From contig CM034403.1 in assembly GCA_019925095.2 (NCBI GenBank), positions 2,532,690 to 2,596,689 of the forward strand: a DNA stretch of 64,000 nucleotides, in the 5' to 3' direction. Shown here in pieces: positions 1 to 10,484 of this stretch. The position numbers were made by a program, and so were the translations under genes. Position 1 is the stretch's first letter, and each line of letters starts with the position of its first letter. This DNA comes from Dendrolimus kikuchii (Eukaryota; Arthropoda; Insecta; Lepidoptera; Lasiocampidae). Under the pieces are notes generated by a model. It had not been told where the DNA came from, made no database searches, and worked only from the letters and a program-made list of their open reading frames with translations.

Positions 1-592
1 GCAATTAGGCACAGAATGACACCCATAATCAAACTGTGAGTAAAAAACATTATAACTCACTAGTGAGTTATAGATTTTTTTTTAAATTTTATTGGTTGAG
101 TTGCTTTGTTCTTAAAAAAGTTTTTATTCAAAAAAAAAAGATCGTGTTCTATAGAACAAATAAATTAATGTTCCTATTGCTTGCTCATTTCATGCAACTT
201 CTTATTTAAATAGATAATTTTAACTCGTACGTGTTTAATAAATAAAACTTTTACTCATATATAACTTTTTTATCTACTAAATAAAATGAGTTTTTTTTGT
301 TATTTTATTCACAAGTGTGTTGAAAAACGTCGTATGATACACGTGTGTATTGATGATTACCGTCCTCGGCTCTCTTAAGACCCTCGCCTACGGCTCGAGT
401 CTCAATGGCGCCTCGGCGGTAATCACCAATGTTACACACTAGTACCATAATGTGCTATTATTGGTAACATCGTTATACGTCAATTGTTTGTATAATTTAA
501 ATGCATGTCATAAACTCATCATAAGTGTAAAAGGTGTGCTTGTAAATTGAAATTGAGTCTGTTATAATTATCTAGAGTTTATTATGGCTACG
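1..592. other. AT-rich spacer with an imperfect foldback
   Basis: No coding signal is seen. Around 340-440 the motif GATTACCG and its complement CGGTAATC flank a short GC-rich core (GTCCTCGGCTCTC..GCGCCTCGG), giving an imperfect inverted repeat that looks like a degenerate MITE. The rest is AT-rich with A/T runs. Confidence 0.4.
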
Positions 593-855
593 TTCCATTA
601 GGGACTCATAACGACCACGTTCATTACCACGATTTATCCCGTTCCACTTGCTTGCCGGCGTTACAATCGTAAACCCAAGTGGAACGGCTATTCGACCCAC
701 CTCTTGACATGGGTCGTTGTGAGCGTTGTGTGATCGAAAATGATGACGTCATTAGTGACATTTTCGGCACGATCACAACGACCGCGGTCGCCTTGTGGAA
801 CGGCTAACTGAGCATTTTGGGCGTAGTGAGCTACTAATGGAACGGCCTTGTATGT
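593..855. mobile_element. MITE-like element with imperfect terminal inverted repeats
   Basis: The left end reads GGCTACGTTCCATTAGGGAC, and the complement of the right end reads GGCCGTTCCATTAGTAGCTC. Internal pairs (CCGTTCCACTTG / CAAGTGGAACGG, and GTCGTTGTGA / TCACAACGAC) also fold, so the whole piece is palindromic. It has no coding capacity. The same terminal sequence recurs inverted at 5020-5046, which supports a dispersed family. No convincing TSD is seen. Confidence 0.55.
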
Positions 856-1140
856 ATTATCGGTCCCATGACATGTGTCAATTTGCATGACTTCCCAAGA
901 TTGCATAATATATATGCTGTTTATTATTTAAGCGGGAATTTCAAGCGTGGTTGCCAGGCTTACACTTTCATACATTACATATTATACTCTTCTCTCTCTG
1001 GCTGTAATAATGTGTATATATGTCTATCTCCCTCCACCCAAGACGGTGGACGTGGGAACTGCAGCGGCGTCGGCGCGTTTGCGAGCCTTTGTTACGAACC
1101 ATGGTATTGTGAACTCCATCTGTACATATAAAATACAGAC

Positions 1141-1377
1141 ATACATACATACATAACTTCACGCCAGTTCCCTTGCGGGGTAGGCACGCACAACAGAGCG
1201 CCATTCAGGCTTATTCTTACACACCTCACTTGCTTCTTTGACATTCATAACTCTTGTCATGCACACTAGTCTGTTCTTAAGGCTCCTGACTTCACCTTCT
1301 GCTAGTACACGATCAATTTGATCATGGAAGGTGTGTCGTGGCCTTCCGCGACTTCTGCATCCATCTACTTTTGCCAT
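1141..1377 (-). mobile_element. 5'-truncated RTE-TATG LINE copy, 3' end
   Basis: On the minus strand this encodes the last ~72 residues of the RTE-TATG ORF (DGCRSRGRPRHTFHDQ..., ending PARELA), then the family's (TATG)n tail, seen here as ACATACATACAT at the left edge. It is a dead fragment from truncated target-primed reverse transcription. No clear TSD is seen. 860-1140 and 1378-2082 on either side are AT-rich and hold nothing recognised. Confidence 0.9.
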
Positions 1378-2082
1378 TGAGATATAACATGTCTAGAGAG
1401 AGCATTGCTAACAAACAATATCGCCAAAAACGGCATCAAAAACGCGAAGCGTTGCTAAATTCACTCTGTGTTTTCGGGATATCAGGAAAAAAATATTACC
1501 CCATTTTTTATAATTGAATATTTTTTATGTAAGTGAAAAGTTTAAATGATCGTTATGATTTAATCGCTTTATGTGTTATAACTTAATATTACTCAGAGAT
1601 TTCAGTTTTTTTTTAAATAAAGTATTAGCAACAAAAGTTGTGTGTCTTGGAACGAACCATAAAAAATACATGCACAAAAAAATTCATAACACATTCATAG
1701 CACATGTAGTAATTTTAATTCGCAATAAAATGTCTGTACAGATATTAGTACATATTTATAAGTCTGTTAATTACCAATACTAATATAATAATTTTAAAAA
1801 AACTATTCATAATGGCAAATTATTTTTGTGTTACACATCATGTTCACGAAGGTTATTAGATGACTATTTATAACCCAAAGATTATCCTGCGCTAAAAGTC
1901 AGTGAAATCATTTGTAATAGTAGACTTGGAACGATTCGATAGGTTCATATTGGGTAGTAGTAGGCTTTATGTATAATCCAAAGTTTATATCAGTAGTAGG
2001 AACTATGGGGTAGGTACACGGGATAGTTTAATGCAGGGACTTAAGAGCAACTAAACCACTTGAAAAGGGCTATTATACAAAT
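1378..2082. other. AT-rich spacer, nothing recognised
   Basis: About 700 bp with only short open frames lacking recognisable motifs. The long A/T runs around 1500-1800 may be decayed repeat, but no family signature is visible. Confidence 0.4.
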
Positions 2083-2095
2083 AAAAATATTCATA

Positions 2096-2347
2096 CAGAT
2101 ATACAATGCAAAAGTGGATGGATGCAGAAGTCGTGGAAGGCCACGACACACCTTCCATGATCAAATTGATCGTGTACTAGCAGAAGGTGATGTTAGGAGC
2201 CTTAAGAACAGACGAGCTTGCATGACGAGAGTTATGAATGTCAAAGAGGCAAGTGAGGTGTGTAAGAATAAGCCTAAATGGCACTCTGTTGTTCGTGCCT
2301 ACCCCGCAAGGGAACTGGCGTGAAGTTATGTATGTATGTATGTATGT
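2096..2347 (+). mobile_element. 5'-truncated RTE-TATG LINE copy with 13 bp TSD
   Basis: A 252 bp insertion carrying the C-terminal coding end (QIYNAKVDGCRSRGRPRHTF... to PARELA stop) and the TATGTATG tail. It is flanked by a perfect 13 bp direct repeat, AAAAATATTCATA, at 2083-2095 and 2348-2360. The exact TSD and 5' truncation show a LINE integration. The coding end has no internal stop, so the copy is young. Confidence 0.95.
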
Positions 2348-2538
2348 AAAAATATTCATATCCAAAAGTTTTTATTCAAACTAGTTCAGTTTGATTATTT
2401 TCTGTACTAAAATTTGTTTTTTTATCATATTAATAAATTAAATTATTTCTTTATTAGGAATTAATGGAGATGCAGCTAACAGAATATAGACAAAATTAAT
2501 ATCTTAATTATGAGAATAAAGAGTTAATCTATAATGTT

Positions 2539-2740
2539 ACTAGCGGCCCGGCACAGATTCACCCGTGGTCTGTCCCGCACTCGTGCTATAAAGCGTCATG
2601 TTATATAACCTATGACACTCCCTGTTAACGTAGCTTTCCAACAATAAAATAATTTTTAAAATCGGTTTAGTAGATCCCGAGATTACCCCCTACAACATCA
2701 CAAACTTACAAACTTTACCTCTTTATAATATTAGTACAGA
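2539..2740 (-). mobile_element. Short Helitron/Helentron-like element
   Basis: On the minus strand it starts with a TCTGTACTAATATTATAAAG-type end and finishes with GCCGGGCCGCTAGT, the CTAGT end typical of lepidopteran Helentrons. It is non-coding, about 200 bp, with no TSD expected. Confidence 0.7.
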
Positions 2741-3054
2741 TAACTCCGACCGAAGCATCTGCTTTAAACGATATTCAGTTTTTTTTACATCCTCTTTAAC
2801 GATATTTGCAGCACGCATTCTGTCAATTCTATGTCAAACGTCATAAGGTTACATTAACAAGTTTATATTGTCCAAAGCGCTAAGGTTAGATTAGAAATAA
2901 TTTTATATGATGGTTAAGTATTCTTAAATTTTCTAATTATCCTTCACACAACTTACATCTTATCGGTCACGATCATATATAATTATTTTAGGTACTTTAT
3001 TTCAATACAATTGTGCCGTTGATAAGAAAATATAAAAAACATAGTGTAAAAATA

Positions 3055-3187
3055 CATACATACATACATACATACATAACTTCACGCCAGTTCCCTCGCG
3101 GGGTAGGCACGAACAACAGAGTGCCATTTAGGCTTATTCTTACACACCTCACTTGCCTCTTTGACATTCATAACTCTTGTCATGCAA
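3055..3187 (-). mobile_element. Very short RTE-TATG copy with 11 bp TSD
   Basis: A 133 bp insertion: (CATA)n tail, then the reverse complement of the last ~35 codons of the RTE-TATG ORF. It is flanked by the perfect repeat GTGTAAAAATA at 3044-3054 and 3188-3198. Confidence 0.93.
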
Positions 3188-3198
3188 GTGTAAAAATA

Positions 3199-3734
3199 TC
3201 TCCGAAAATTATTCAAAATCTATCTCTTTGTCCAACAATATGCTACAATTGGATCCGTAGGAAGTCTAAAACGTAATATAAACTAGTTTAAGAAAACCGG
3301 ACACACAAACATTACATGTCTGTTTTCTATAGATTTTTTCAATTATTTATATTTCATTAAAAAAAATCGTAACAAAAGTCCCCAAATTTTGGAATATAAG
3401 TCACACTTCTCACCTGACAACATCAATCAATTCGATAACCTTGAAAATTTCGAAATTAAATTTCACATTTTTACAAAGAAATCATGAGAAAAGTGTTAAG
3501 TTTTCCGATTAAATAACATCTCATCCTTATCCTTTCCCATTTTAAAATAGTTCCGACACATTTGAATAGCGCAGGCCGGCATAATTATTTTTTTTGCGAG
3601 AGCTCTAAGCAGTAAAGTAATCGAAACGACACTAACAGGCGTGGGAAGCCACTGAAGCCAGTGCACCAATTTTGGTGCACTGTTTTTGGGCCGTTTTTGT
3701 GCAATTGATGCGTGATCTAGACGTTTATATGATC
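3199..3734. other. AT-rich spacer, nothing recognised
   Basis: No coding or repeat signature identified. A local direct repeat of AGTGCACCAATTTTGGTGCACTG type at about 3658-3682 forms a small hairpin around GTGCACC/GGTGCAC. Confidence 0.4.
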
Positions 3735-3995
3735 TAAGACTTTTGCATTGTATATTTGTTTAGTCATTCTTTCATCATGCATTCTTTCCACATGCCCGAA
3801 CCACCGTAGCATTCCTTTCCTTACCTTCACCCCGACACTGTCTTTCAGACCAACTCTCTTTCTTACTTCGGTATTACGAACGCGGTCCGCGAGCGTCACT
3901 CCGCAGATTTTGCGCAGTGCTCGCATCGCGACCGCGTTTACTCTACTTTCATGCTCTCTCTTCCATACCCAATTCTCGCTTCCATACGTGAGCGT
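3735..3995 (-). mobile_element. Internal RTE-TATG LINE fragment, no tail
   Basis: The minus strand encodes the post-RT region (LTYGSENWVWKREHESRV... through LRWFGHVERMHDERMTKQIYNAKV). It lacks the last ~60 codons and the TATG tail, so this piece has lost its 3' end as well as its 5' end. Confidence 0.88.
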
Positions 3996-4150
3996 AGGTG
4001 AACATATAAAATACGACAATATCAAAGGCCGGCCCAATGAACTATTCTACTTATATATATGTGAAGTGCTAGCGGATGTAATATGGTCGACGTCTTATGT
4101 AAGTTATAAGTATTCATATTTATTAACTGTTTGAATACACCAGCTTTTAT

Positions 4151-4400
4151 CCGTGCAGGAACGGAGAAAGAATACAATTTCCTGCGGCCTGGCGGCCTGT
4201 CGTAAGAGGCGACTAAACAACCCACAGCCAGGTGGTAGGGTATTTGCTCGACTGGATGGCGACCACCCCTGGTCTAGAGTATGCCACCATAACAACCTTG
4301 TGTTGTGTTCCGGTATTAGTGACCAGGTTCCAGTCTCCGTTAAGAGAGCAGCAGCGCATTTGTAGCACCTTTGGTGTTGCAAATGTCCATAGGCGATGGC
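4151..4400 (+). mobile_element. SINE-A copy, 3' end lost
   Basis: It starts with the family's 5' end CCGTGCAGGAACGG and runs through the conserved CCAGGTGGTAGGG and CAGCAGCGCATTTGTAGCACC blocks. It stops at GGCGATGG without the A-tail, where it abuts the R1-like LINE remnant on the minus strand. SINE-A is non-coding. Its 3' third resembles the LINE-type tail of 50470-50579. Confidence 0.85.
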
Positions 4401-4589
4401 CCCATTTATAGCGCTTTTACGGGGCGTCATGGGATCTTGTACAGAGTAACTGCACCATGACGCCCGTACGCCCTGTAACTGGGCCACCCCGGGGAGCAGA
4501 GTGACCCACTTCGTACAGCAGGGCGGGAGAAGTCCGCTATCGCCCCCGTGACAGCGGCCCCCTGTGACGGTAATTATGGGAGGAGAAGA

Positions 4590-5008
4590 TGCGCGTAGCG
4601 GCGCCTCCGACCGCCGGTCCGCCTCCTGCGGATGGGGTCCGGGTACGCGTCCTCCTCCCTCGCTCTTTCAGCGGTCTCCTTCTGCGACATGACGGATTCG
4701 CAGAACGAGGAGACCGCAAGCCAAGAATGTTGACCCTGGAGCATCGCTTCGACCATGCTAGGAAGCGAGCTCACAGGGCCAACGACGTTCTCTAGGAGGG
4801 CCCTTTGGGGTCCCCAAGCAGCGCACTCCACGAGCGTGTGAAACGCCGTGTCTTGAAATGCGCAGCACTCGTGGCAAGACGGGGAAGGTTCCCGCCCAAC
4901 TATTTGGTGCAGATACTTACCAAAGCAACCGTGCCCGGTAAGTATCTGCACCATCCTGAACGTCAAGATCCCGCATTTCCGCGAGACCCAACGAGCCAGG
5001 TGGGGCCA
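4590..5008 (-). pseudogene. R1-clade-like LINE ORF2 C-terminus
   Basis: An open minus-strand frame encodes ILTFRMVQILTGHGCFGKYL followed by a cysteine/histidine knuckle (SCHECC...FHTLVEC, C-x2-C-x8-H-x4-C). This is the C-terminal domain placed after the reverse transcriptase in R1-type LINEs. It then runs through EEDAYPDPIRRRR to a stop in an arginine-rich end. No RT or endonuclease is present, so it is a remnant. The GC-rich stretch 4401-4590 is probably its 3' UTR. The frame stays open for about 70 codons upstream of 5008, but that part lies in unrelated sequence. Confidence 0.75.
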
Positions 5009-5050
5009 GATTGCGTCGTTGTGAGTCCCTAATGGAACGTAGCCTATAAG
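5009..5050 (-). repeat. Terminal fragment of the 593-855 MITE
   Basis: Reverse complement of the MITE end: GGCTACGTTCCATTAGGGAC followed by TCACAACGAC. Only the terminus is present, joined directly to the R1-like remnant. Confidence 0.6.
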
Positions 5051-5612
5051 TCGATACGAGGCTCCGAAGCAACTTTCACAATTCAAACAAAACTTTTCAT
5101 TCAAATTAGATGCCACATTGACAAATATTGCCAAATATTGATGGATAGCGATCAAAGCCTTCAAAGGGGAGTGCGGATTGGGGAGGGGAGGGGAGGGGTT
5201 GCCAATAAACCCTGGATTAACTGACTCGTTAATCATCCGTCTCTGAAAGCATTTCGGGGACCAATGACAGCCGGGAAAATAGGGTTTGTAGCCATTTTGT
5301 TTGAAAATTTTAATCGACTTTCAAAAGGGAGGAGTTCTCAATTGATCGTATCTTTATCAAAAGATAATATACTATGTAAATATGCTATAAAATAAAGTCG
5401 CTTTCTGAGTCTTTCTGTCTGTCATTCTTTTGCTCGATTTTGAGCGAAGATATGGTCTAAGCATCGAGCATGTTTACCAAGAAGGTATTTATACGACACT
5501 TGAAGACACCCAGGTTGTAGGTTCCGGGAAAACTACGGCAGTGAGTTCCACTGATTTGCGGTGCGCATAATGAAGGTGGACTCAAAGCGCTTTGTTCGTG
5601 TAGGTGGTATGT
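5051..5612. other. Spacer with a G4 motif
   Basis: No gene. Contains GGGGAGGGGAGGGGAGGGG at 5180-5198 (four G4 tracts with single-A loops), a relic of the ACCGACTTCAAAA foldback family near 5320, and a ~140 bp stretch (5465-5600) of unknown but repeat-like character just before SINE-A. Confidence 0.5.
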
Positions 5613-5921
5613 CCGTTCCTGCACGGAGAAAGAATACAATTTCCTGCGGCCGGGCGGCCTGTCGTAAGAGGCGACTAAACAACCCACAGCCAGGTGGTAG
5701 GGCATTTGCCCGACTGGATGGTTAACACCCCTGGTCTAGAGTATGACGCCATAACAACCTTGTGTTGTGTTCCGGCATTAGTGATCAGGTTCCAGTCTCC
5801 CTTAAGAGAGCAGCAGCGCATTTGTAGCACCTTTCGTGTTGCAAATGTCCATACGCGATGGTAACCGCTTTCCATCAAGTGGGCCGTTTGCCTGTCTGTT
5901 GAACTCACGCAATAAAAAAAA
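5613..5921 (+). mobile_element. SINE-A, near full length, with flipped 5' loop
   Basis: All conserved SINE-A blocks run through the ACGCAATAAAAAAAAA tail. The first 14 bases read CCGTTCCTGCACGG, the exact reverse complement of the usual CCGTGCAGGAACGG. The CCGT/ACGG stem is kept but the six-base loop is inverted. This copy is the left part of a block repeated at 10897-11513. Confidence 0.88.
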
Positions 5922-6170
5922 AACATTCGCGCTCTCATCTCGACAGCATGTGGAGGTGGGTGAGAACCCCTAGGGTATTTAGACTCTAGTTTAACACGTT
6001 CACAGCGGCACTGATTCATGTGTACTTTCTATTCGTGCGATATAAACCTCGTTCTAAAACTATCATTGTGGTGACACCAGTTTTAAAAACCTATTTTTTT
6101 GGCTTATGTGCTCTCAAAGTAATCCCATATTAAGGTAAGTATACCACGGAACTGTGTGTTAATAGTATAT
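5922..6170. repeat. Unidentified block duplicated at 11206-11455
   Basis: About 250 bp (CATTCGCGCTCTCATCTCGA...) that recurs nearly identically at 11206-11455, in both places between a SINE-A tail and an LTR start. No coding signal. It may be an internal piece of a larger unrecognised element. Confidence 0.75.
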
Positions 6171-6228
6171 TGTTACGAGTGTGGGACTCGAAATTAAAAT
6201 GCCGTTGGAATTACTATAGAATTTATTT
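6171..6228 (-). mobile_element. 58 bp terminal fragment of the solo-LTR family
   Basis: Begins TGTTACGAGTGTGGGACTCG at an ATAT site, exactly like the LTR at 11456, then diverges after AGAATTTATT. In LTR sense orientation this is the 3' end on the minus strand. The rest of the LTR is missing. Confidence 0.8.
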
Positions 6229-6551
6229 TTTATGGATTTTGAAAAACGGTTCACACCACCAGTTAGTAAATTTTTCACTTAATGTTTTTACATATAAAAA
6301 CCGAAGTAAGTTTTTACGCAACTAAAAAAAAACTATAATTACATTTTGCAATCGGGCATCGGTACGAGCCTAGACAGAAATTTAAAGCAATATAGCCTCT
6401 GTGAAAAAAATTTTGTTGGCTAAATAAATAAGGGTTCAGCCCGCAGTGAAGCCATAGAGAAAATAGTTCAGCTATAAAATACAATGTGTGTTTGTTATTT
6501 GTTATATTGCTGAAGCAAAACAGACAGTCTGACGGTCCAACTGTGATGAAA
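6229..6551. other. Unrecognised AT-rich spacer
   Basis: No coding signal or identified family in this ~320 bp. Confidence 0.4.
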
Positions 6552-6760
6552 AGTGGTTACCGTCGTCTATGGACTATATAAATGTGCTGCCGCTGTCGAA
6601 ACAACTCAAGGTTGTTACGGCTGCATACCCTAGACCAGGGGTGGTAGCCATCCAAACGGGCAGATAAACAACCACCTGGCTGTGGGTTGTATTGTCGCCT
6701 CTTACGACAGGTCGACCGGCCGTAGGAAATTGTATTACTTCTTCGTTCCTGCACAGATAT
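6552..6760 (-). mobile_element. SINE-A copy with internal deletion
   Basis: On the minus strand it runs from a diverged CTGTGCAGGAACG 5' end through the CCAGGTGGTTG and GTCTAGGGTATG blocks to the GGTAACCAC region. About 60 bp of the central region and the whole A-tail are missing. It is more diverged than most copies. Confidence 0.75.
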
Positions 6761-7091
6761 ACTTTAGATACTACAGTGGCTTCTATTTATAATTTATACA
6801 ATTAATACTACGATTTTCTACTATACATTCATCATTATCTATATATTAATACGTGAAGCAAAACCTTTCTACCCATTTTTACGAAAATTGCGCGGACTAA
6901 GGAATATGAAATTTCGCACACTTATAGTTTATATAGAGAAGAAGCGACGAATGCTAATATATTTTTAAATTATGCATAAAAAGTACATTAATTCAATTAA
7001 AAAAAAAATATTATACACACTACCATGTATTTGACACACACACGCATATATACCCTTTTGTTAATTGAAGACATGAGTGAATGAAAGGGAT
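6761..7091. other. Unrecognised AT-rich spacer
   Basis: Nothing identified in this ~330 bp apart from short A and CA/TA runs. Confidence 0.4.
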
Positions 7092-7099
7092 ATGTTACA

Positions 7100-7608
7100 T
7101 ACATACATACATACATAACTTCACGCAAGTTCCCTTGCGGGGTAGGCACGAACAACAGAGTGCCATTTAGGCTTATTCTTACACACCTCACTTGCGTCTT
7201 TGACATTCATAACTCTTGTCATGCAAGCTCGTCTGTTCTTAAGGCTCCTGACATCACCCTCCGCTAGTACACGATCAATTTGATCATGGAAGGTGTGTCG
7301 TGGCCTTCCACGACTTCTGCATCCATCCACTTTTGCATTGTATATCTGTTTAGTCATTCTTTCATCATGCATTCTTTCCACATGCCCGAACCACCGGAGC
7401 ATTCCTTTCCTTACCTTCACCCCGACACTCTCTTTCAGACCAACTCTCTTTCTTACTTCAGTATTACGAACGCGGTCCGCGAGCGTCACTCCGCAGATTT
7501 TGCGCAGTGCTCGCATCTCGACCGCGTTTACTCTACTTTCATGCTCTCTCTTCCATACCCAACTCTTGCATCCATACGTGAGCGTAGGTACCAGCACCGC
7601 GTTGCTAC
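7100..7608 (-). mobile_element. 5'-truncated RTE-TATG copy, ~0.5 kb
   Basis: The minus strand encodes a clean ~155-codon C-terminal segment: VPTLTYGCKSWVWKREHESR, MRALRKICGVTLADRVRN, MLRWFGHVERMHDERMTKQ, ending PARELA stop, then the TATG tail. It is flanked by ATGTTACA at 7092-7099 and 7609-7616, a probable 8 bp TSD. No stops or frameshifts are seen in the retained coding part. Confidence 0.92.
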
Positions 7609-7911
7609 ATGTTACAATATGTAAATATTGATAAATTGGCCTAAAAAGCTCTTTTACTATCACTTTGCTACACATATAACTCCTTCATTACTTACTATTT
7701 TCAAAATCAAATTCAAAAAGCGTTGTTTTAAGTTCTAACATGATTTCCTTGTCTGTTTACATTACATATTTTACACATTACATTTTTCTTTAACGTATTT
7801 TTTTTATGTCACATAACTCCATCATCTACTCATGTCTTCAATTGTTCAAGTCAAATAAACAGTGTAGCCTTGGCGAAATCTGTAATTATAGAAGTATCTA
7901 GATAGATAGAT

Positions 7912-8008
7912 AACACTTTATTGTAAATCATTACAGAAAAAAACTTACAAACTAGTATTAGTCTAGTTGGGTACAAAGGGCGGCCTTATCGCTAAAAAGC
8001 GATCTCAT
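7912..8008 (-). mobile_element. LINE 3' UTR fragment (GCGATAAGGCCGCC type)
   Basis: On the minus strand it reads GAGATCGCTTTTTAGCGATAAGGCCGCCC and ends in a TTACAATAAAGTG block, a 3' end found on common lepidopteran LINEs. Related fragments lie at 13757-13868 and 58634-58748. Non-coding. Confidence 0.6.
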
Positions 8009-8014
8009 ATATAT

Positions 8015-8018
8015 ATTC

Positions 8019-8104
<86 letters not shown>

Positions 8105-8120
8105 AGTATACATATATATA
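8015..8120. repeat. (TA)n microsatellite
   Basis: Nearly uninterrupted TA dinucleotides for about 85 bp with interrupted TA-rich edges. Confidence 0.95.
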
Positions 8121-8171
8121 GTCTTCGACATTAATTATTATGGTCGAATTTCAATCACGGGCGACTACTAG

Positions 8172-8613
8172 TCTATATATATATTCAAATCAATTGCTGT
8201 TCCTTAGTCTCGCTAAAACTCGAGAACGGCTGGACTGATTTGGCTAATCTTGGTTTTGAATTATTTGTAGAAACCCAGGGAAAGTTTAAAAGGTGAGTAA
8301 ATATGAAAGAAATGCTTGGAATATAGTAAAAAAAACAATTCCGCTTTCCCTTAGAAACTATTCCTACCTGTCAAACGTTTGACGTTCGTCCCGTCGTTTA
8401 GAAATCAATTAAATTTAAAAGTCGTTCAGAAACCAAATTAAATTTAAAAGTGAAGTTTTTTCTTCATTTTTTGGTTTTGAATGTGAAACGTTTGATGTTA
8501 ATTCCAGTTAAGTTGTGACCAAATTTTTTTACTAAAGTTGCAACATTCTGCAATCATTCGGCTTTTTTATTTATTGATTCTGAGGCGGTACGAAGTTTGC
8601 CGGGACAGCTAAT
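8172..8613 (+). mobile_element. Helitron-like element
   Basis: Starts TCTATATATATATTCAAATC, carries the family block CTCGAGAACGGCTGGACTGA, and ends GTACGAAGTTTGCCGGGACAGCTAAT, a CTAGT-type end with one change. Non-coding, ~440 bp. Confidence 0.7.
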
Positions 8614-8624
8614 ATTATATAATT

Positions 8625-8880
8625 ATAAACAAATAAATAAATAAATCGGCAGACAAACACACACACACTGTATATCCCAAAACTAAGCAAGTTACGCTTG
8701 TGTTGTGGGTAATGTACAACGTACCACTCTGGGGCCGATCCAAGACACCCAGACCATAGTAAATAACGGAAAAAATTTGTTTCCGAAATTTACCATACCA
8801 GGAATCGAACCCGCAGCCTCTGCGTTGCAGTGACGTAAGTCGGCAAAGGCTTAGCCGGCTGAACCACAGACGCCGTCGAA
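8625..8880 (-). mobile_element. tRNA-derived SINE (SINE-S)
   Basis: The minus strand shows an A box TGGTTCAGCCGGC (8854-8866) and a perfect B box GGTTCGATTCC (8801-8811), spaced as in a tRNA-type internal RNA polymerase III promoter. The ~180 bp body ends in (ATTT)n. No cloverleaf or anticodon arm is evident, so it is a SINE and not a tRNA gene. Other copies: 21415, 22665 and the split copy at 41870/42076. The short-repeat tail suggests mobilisation by an RTE-like LINE (inference). Confidence 0.85.
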
Positions 8881-8962
8881 TCGAATTACACATACAAGTC
8901 GTATTTTATACATCCTTATTTATATTAATAAATAAAACACAAAATTGACAGATTTAACGCAA

Positions 8963-9834
8963 TCTTCTTCTTATATATAAAAATGAATCGCAAAATGTGT
9001 TGGTAAGCGCATAACTTGAGAACGACATTACCGATTTTGATGAAATTTTGTGTGTGTGTTTGAGTGTATCCCGGTTTAGATCCACAATTGGAACCGGTTT
9101 GGAACCGGTAGGTGGCGCCGAGATCGGGTTCTAGAATCCTCCTAATCACCTGGAGCGACTTTGGTGATTTTGTTTTTGTGTGTTTGAGTGGGTTCCCGGA
9201 TGGTTTAAATTCGCAATTATAACCAGTAGGTGGCGCTGAGATCGGGTTTTAGAATACTCCTAATCACCGGAAGCGACTTTGGTGATTTTGTTTTTGTGTG
9301 TTTGAGTGGGTTCCGGGTTGGTTTAGATTCGCAATTAGAACCGGTAGGTGGCGCTGAGATCGGGTTCTATAATCCTTCTAATCACCGGGAGCGATTTTGG
9401 TGATTTTGTTTTTGTGTGTTTGAGTGGGTTCCCGGATGGTTTAGATTTGCAATTAGAACCGATAGGTGGCGCCGAGATCGGGTTCTACAATCCTCCTAAT
9501 CACCTGGAGCGATTTTGGTGATTTTGTTTTTGTGTGTTTGAGTGGGTTCCCGGATGGTTTAGATTCGCAATTAGAACCGGTAGGTGGCGCCGAGATCGGG
9601 TTCTACAATCCTCCTAATCACCGGGAGCGATTTTGGTGATTTCGTTTTTGTGTATTTGAGTGGGTTCCCGGATGGTTTAGATTCGCAATTAGAACCGGTA
9701 GGTGGCGCTGAGATCGGGTTCTAGAATCCTCCTAATCACATGGACCGATTATGGTGATTTTGTTTTTGTGTCATGAAACAGTCATTTGGGAATTCAGAAA
9801 ATATGGCCATACGAAGTTCGCCGGGTCAGCTAGT
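8963..9834 (+). mobile_element. Helentron-like element with internal minisatellite
   Basis: Starts with TCTTCTTATATATAAAAATG, then the GCATAACTTGAGAACGAC block, and ends CGAAGTTCGCCGGGTCAGCTAGT. The interior is a tandem array (9044-9770) of ~120 bp units built on TTTGAGTGGGTTCCCGGATG and GAACCGGTAGGTGGCGC. No Rep/helicase coding sequence is present, so it is non-autonomous. Confidence 0.82.
9044..9770 (+). repeat. ~120 bp minisatellite inside Helentron
   Basis: One diverged unit plus six closer units, each starting at GGTGATTTTGTTTTTGTGTG (about 9163, 9282, 9402, 9521, 9640, 9753). Units differ at scattered positions (GGCGCC or GGCGCT; CCTGGAGC or CCGGGAGC). Confidence 0.9.
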
Positions 9835-10261
9835 ATGAAATAAATTCTTCCAAGTGCTTTTTGGCCATCAGATCGTGCATGTAGTTCCTTTCCCTTGGAA
9901 GTCTTGGAAAATACCCAATTTATTACGTAATTACTCGATTTTCGCACCGCAACACTATCTCTCTTTGATCGTCTGTAAATGTTATAGGGCCACGTCTAAA
10001 TTGCTTTATTAGTCAGTAATTACGCTTTTAGCGCGAGCACGGGTTCTTTTAATGATTTATTGACATTAATTAAAACAGTTACGGCTGGCTAAGTGTTGAA
10101 AACGACGGAGAATTGCGATTGGTTCGTTCTAGAAGGTTTTATCGCTGCTATTTTCAATGACAAATATTAAATTTCGCGCCTCTTTTGTTACGAAGTGTAG
10201 GATAATTTTATTATGACTAAATAGCACTAGGCCCAAAGCTCATTGTTCTATTAATTTTTAT
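9835..10261. other. Unrecognised spacer
   Basis: No coding or repeat family identified. Confidence 0.4.
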
Positions 10262-10484
10262 CCGTGCAGGAACGGAGAAAGAATACAATTTCCTACGGCC
10301 GGGCGGCCTGTCAACAACCTTGTGTTGTGTTCTGGCATTAGTGACCAGGTTCCAGTCTCCCTTAAGAGAGCAGCAGCGCATTTGTAGCAAGCACCTTTGG
10401 TGTTATAAATATCCATTGGCGATGGTAACCGCTTTCCATTAAATGGGCCGTCTGCCTGTCTGCTGAACTCCGGCAATAAAAAAA
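10262..10484 (+). mobile_element. SINE-A copy with internal deletion
   Basis: CCGTGCAGGAACGG 5' end and CAATAAAAAAAA tail are present, but about 90 bp between GGCGGCCTGTC and AACAACCTTGTG are missing. The deletion removes the CCAGGTGGTAGGG block. Confidence 0.88.

Noticed and set aside
8801..8866. A tRNA gene (A and B boxes)
   Set aside because: No foldable acceptor, anticodon or D arms; the sequence is repeated with a tandem-repeat tail, as a SINE.
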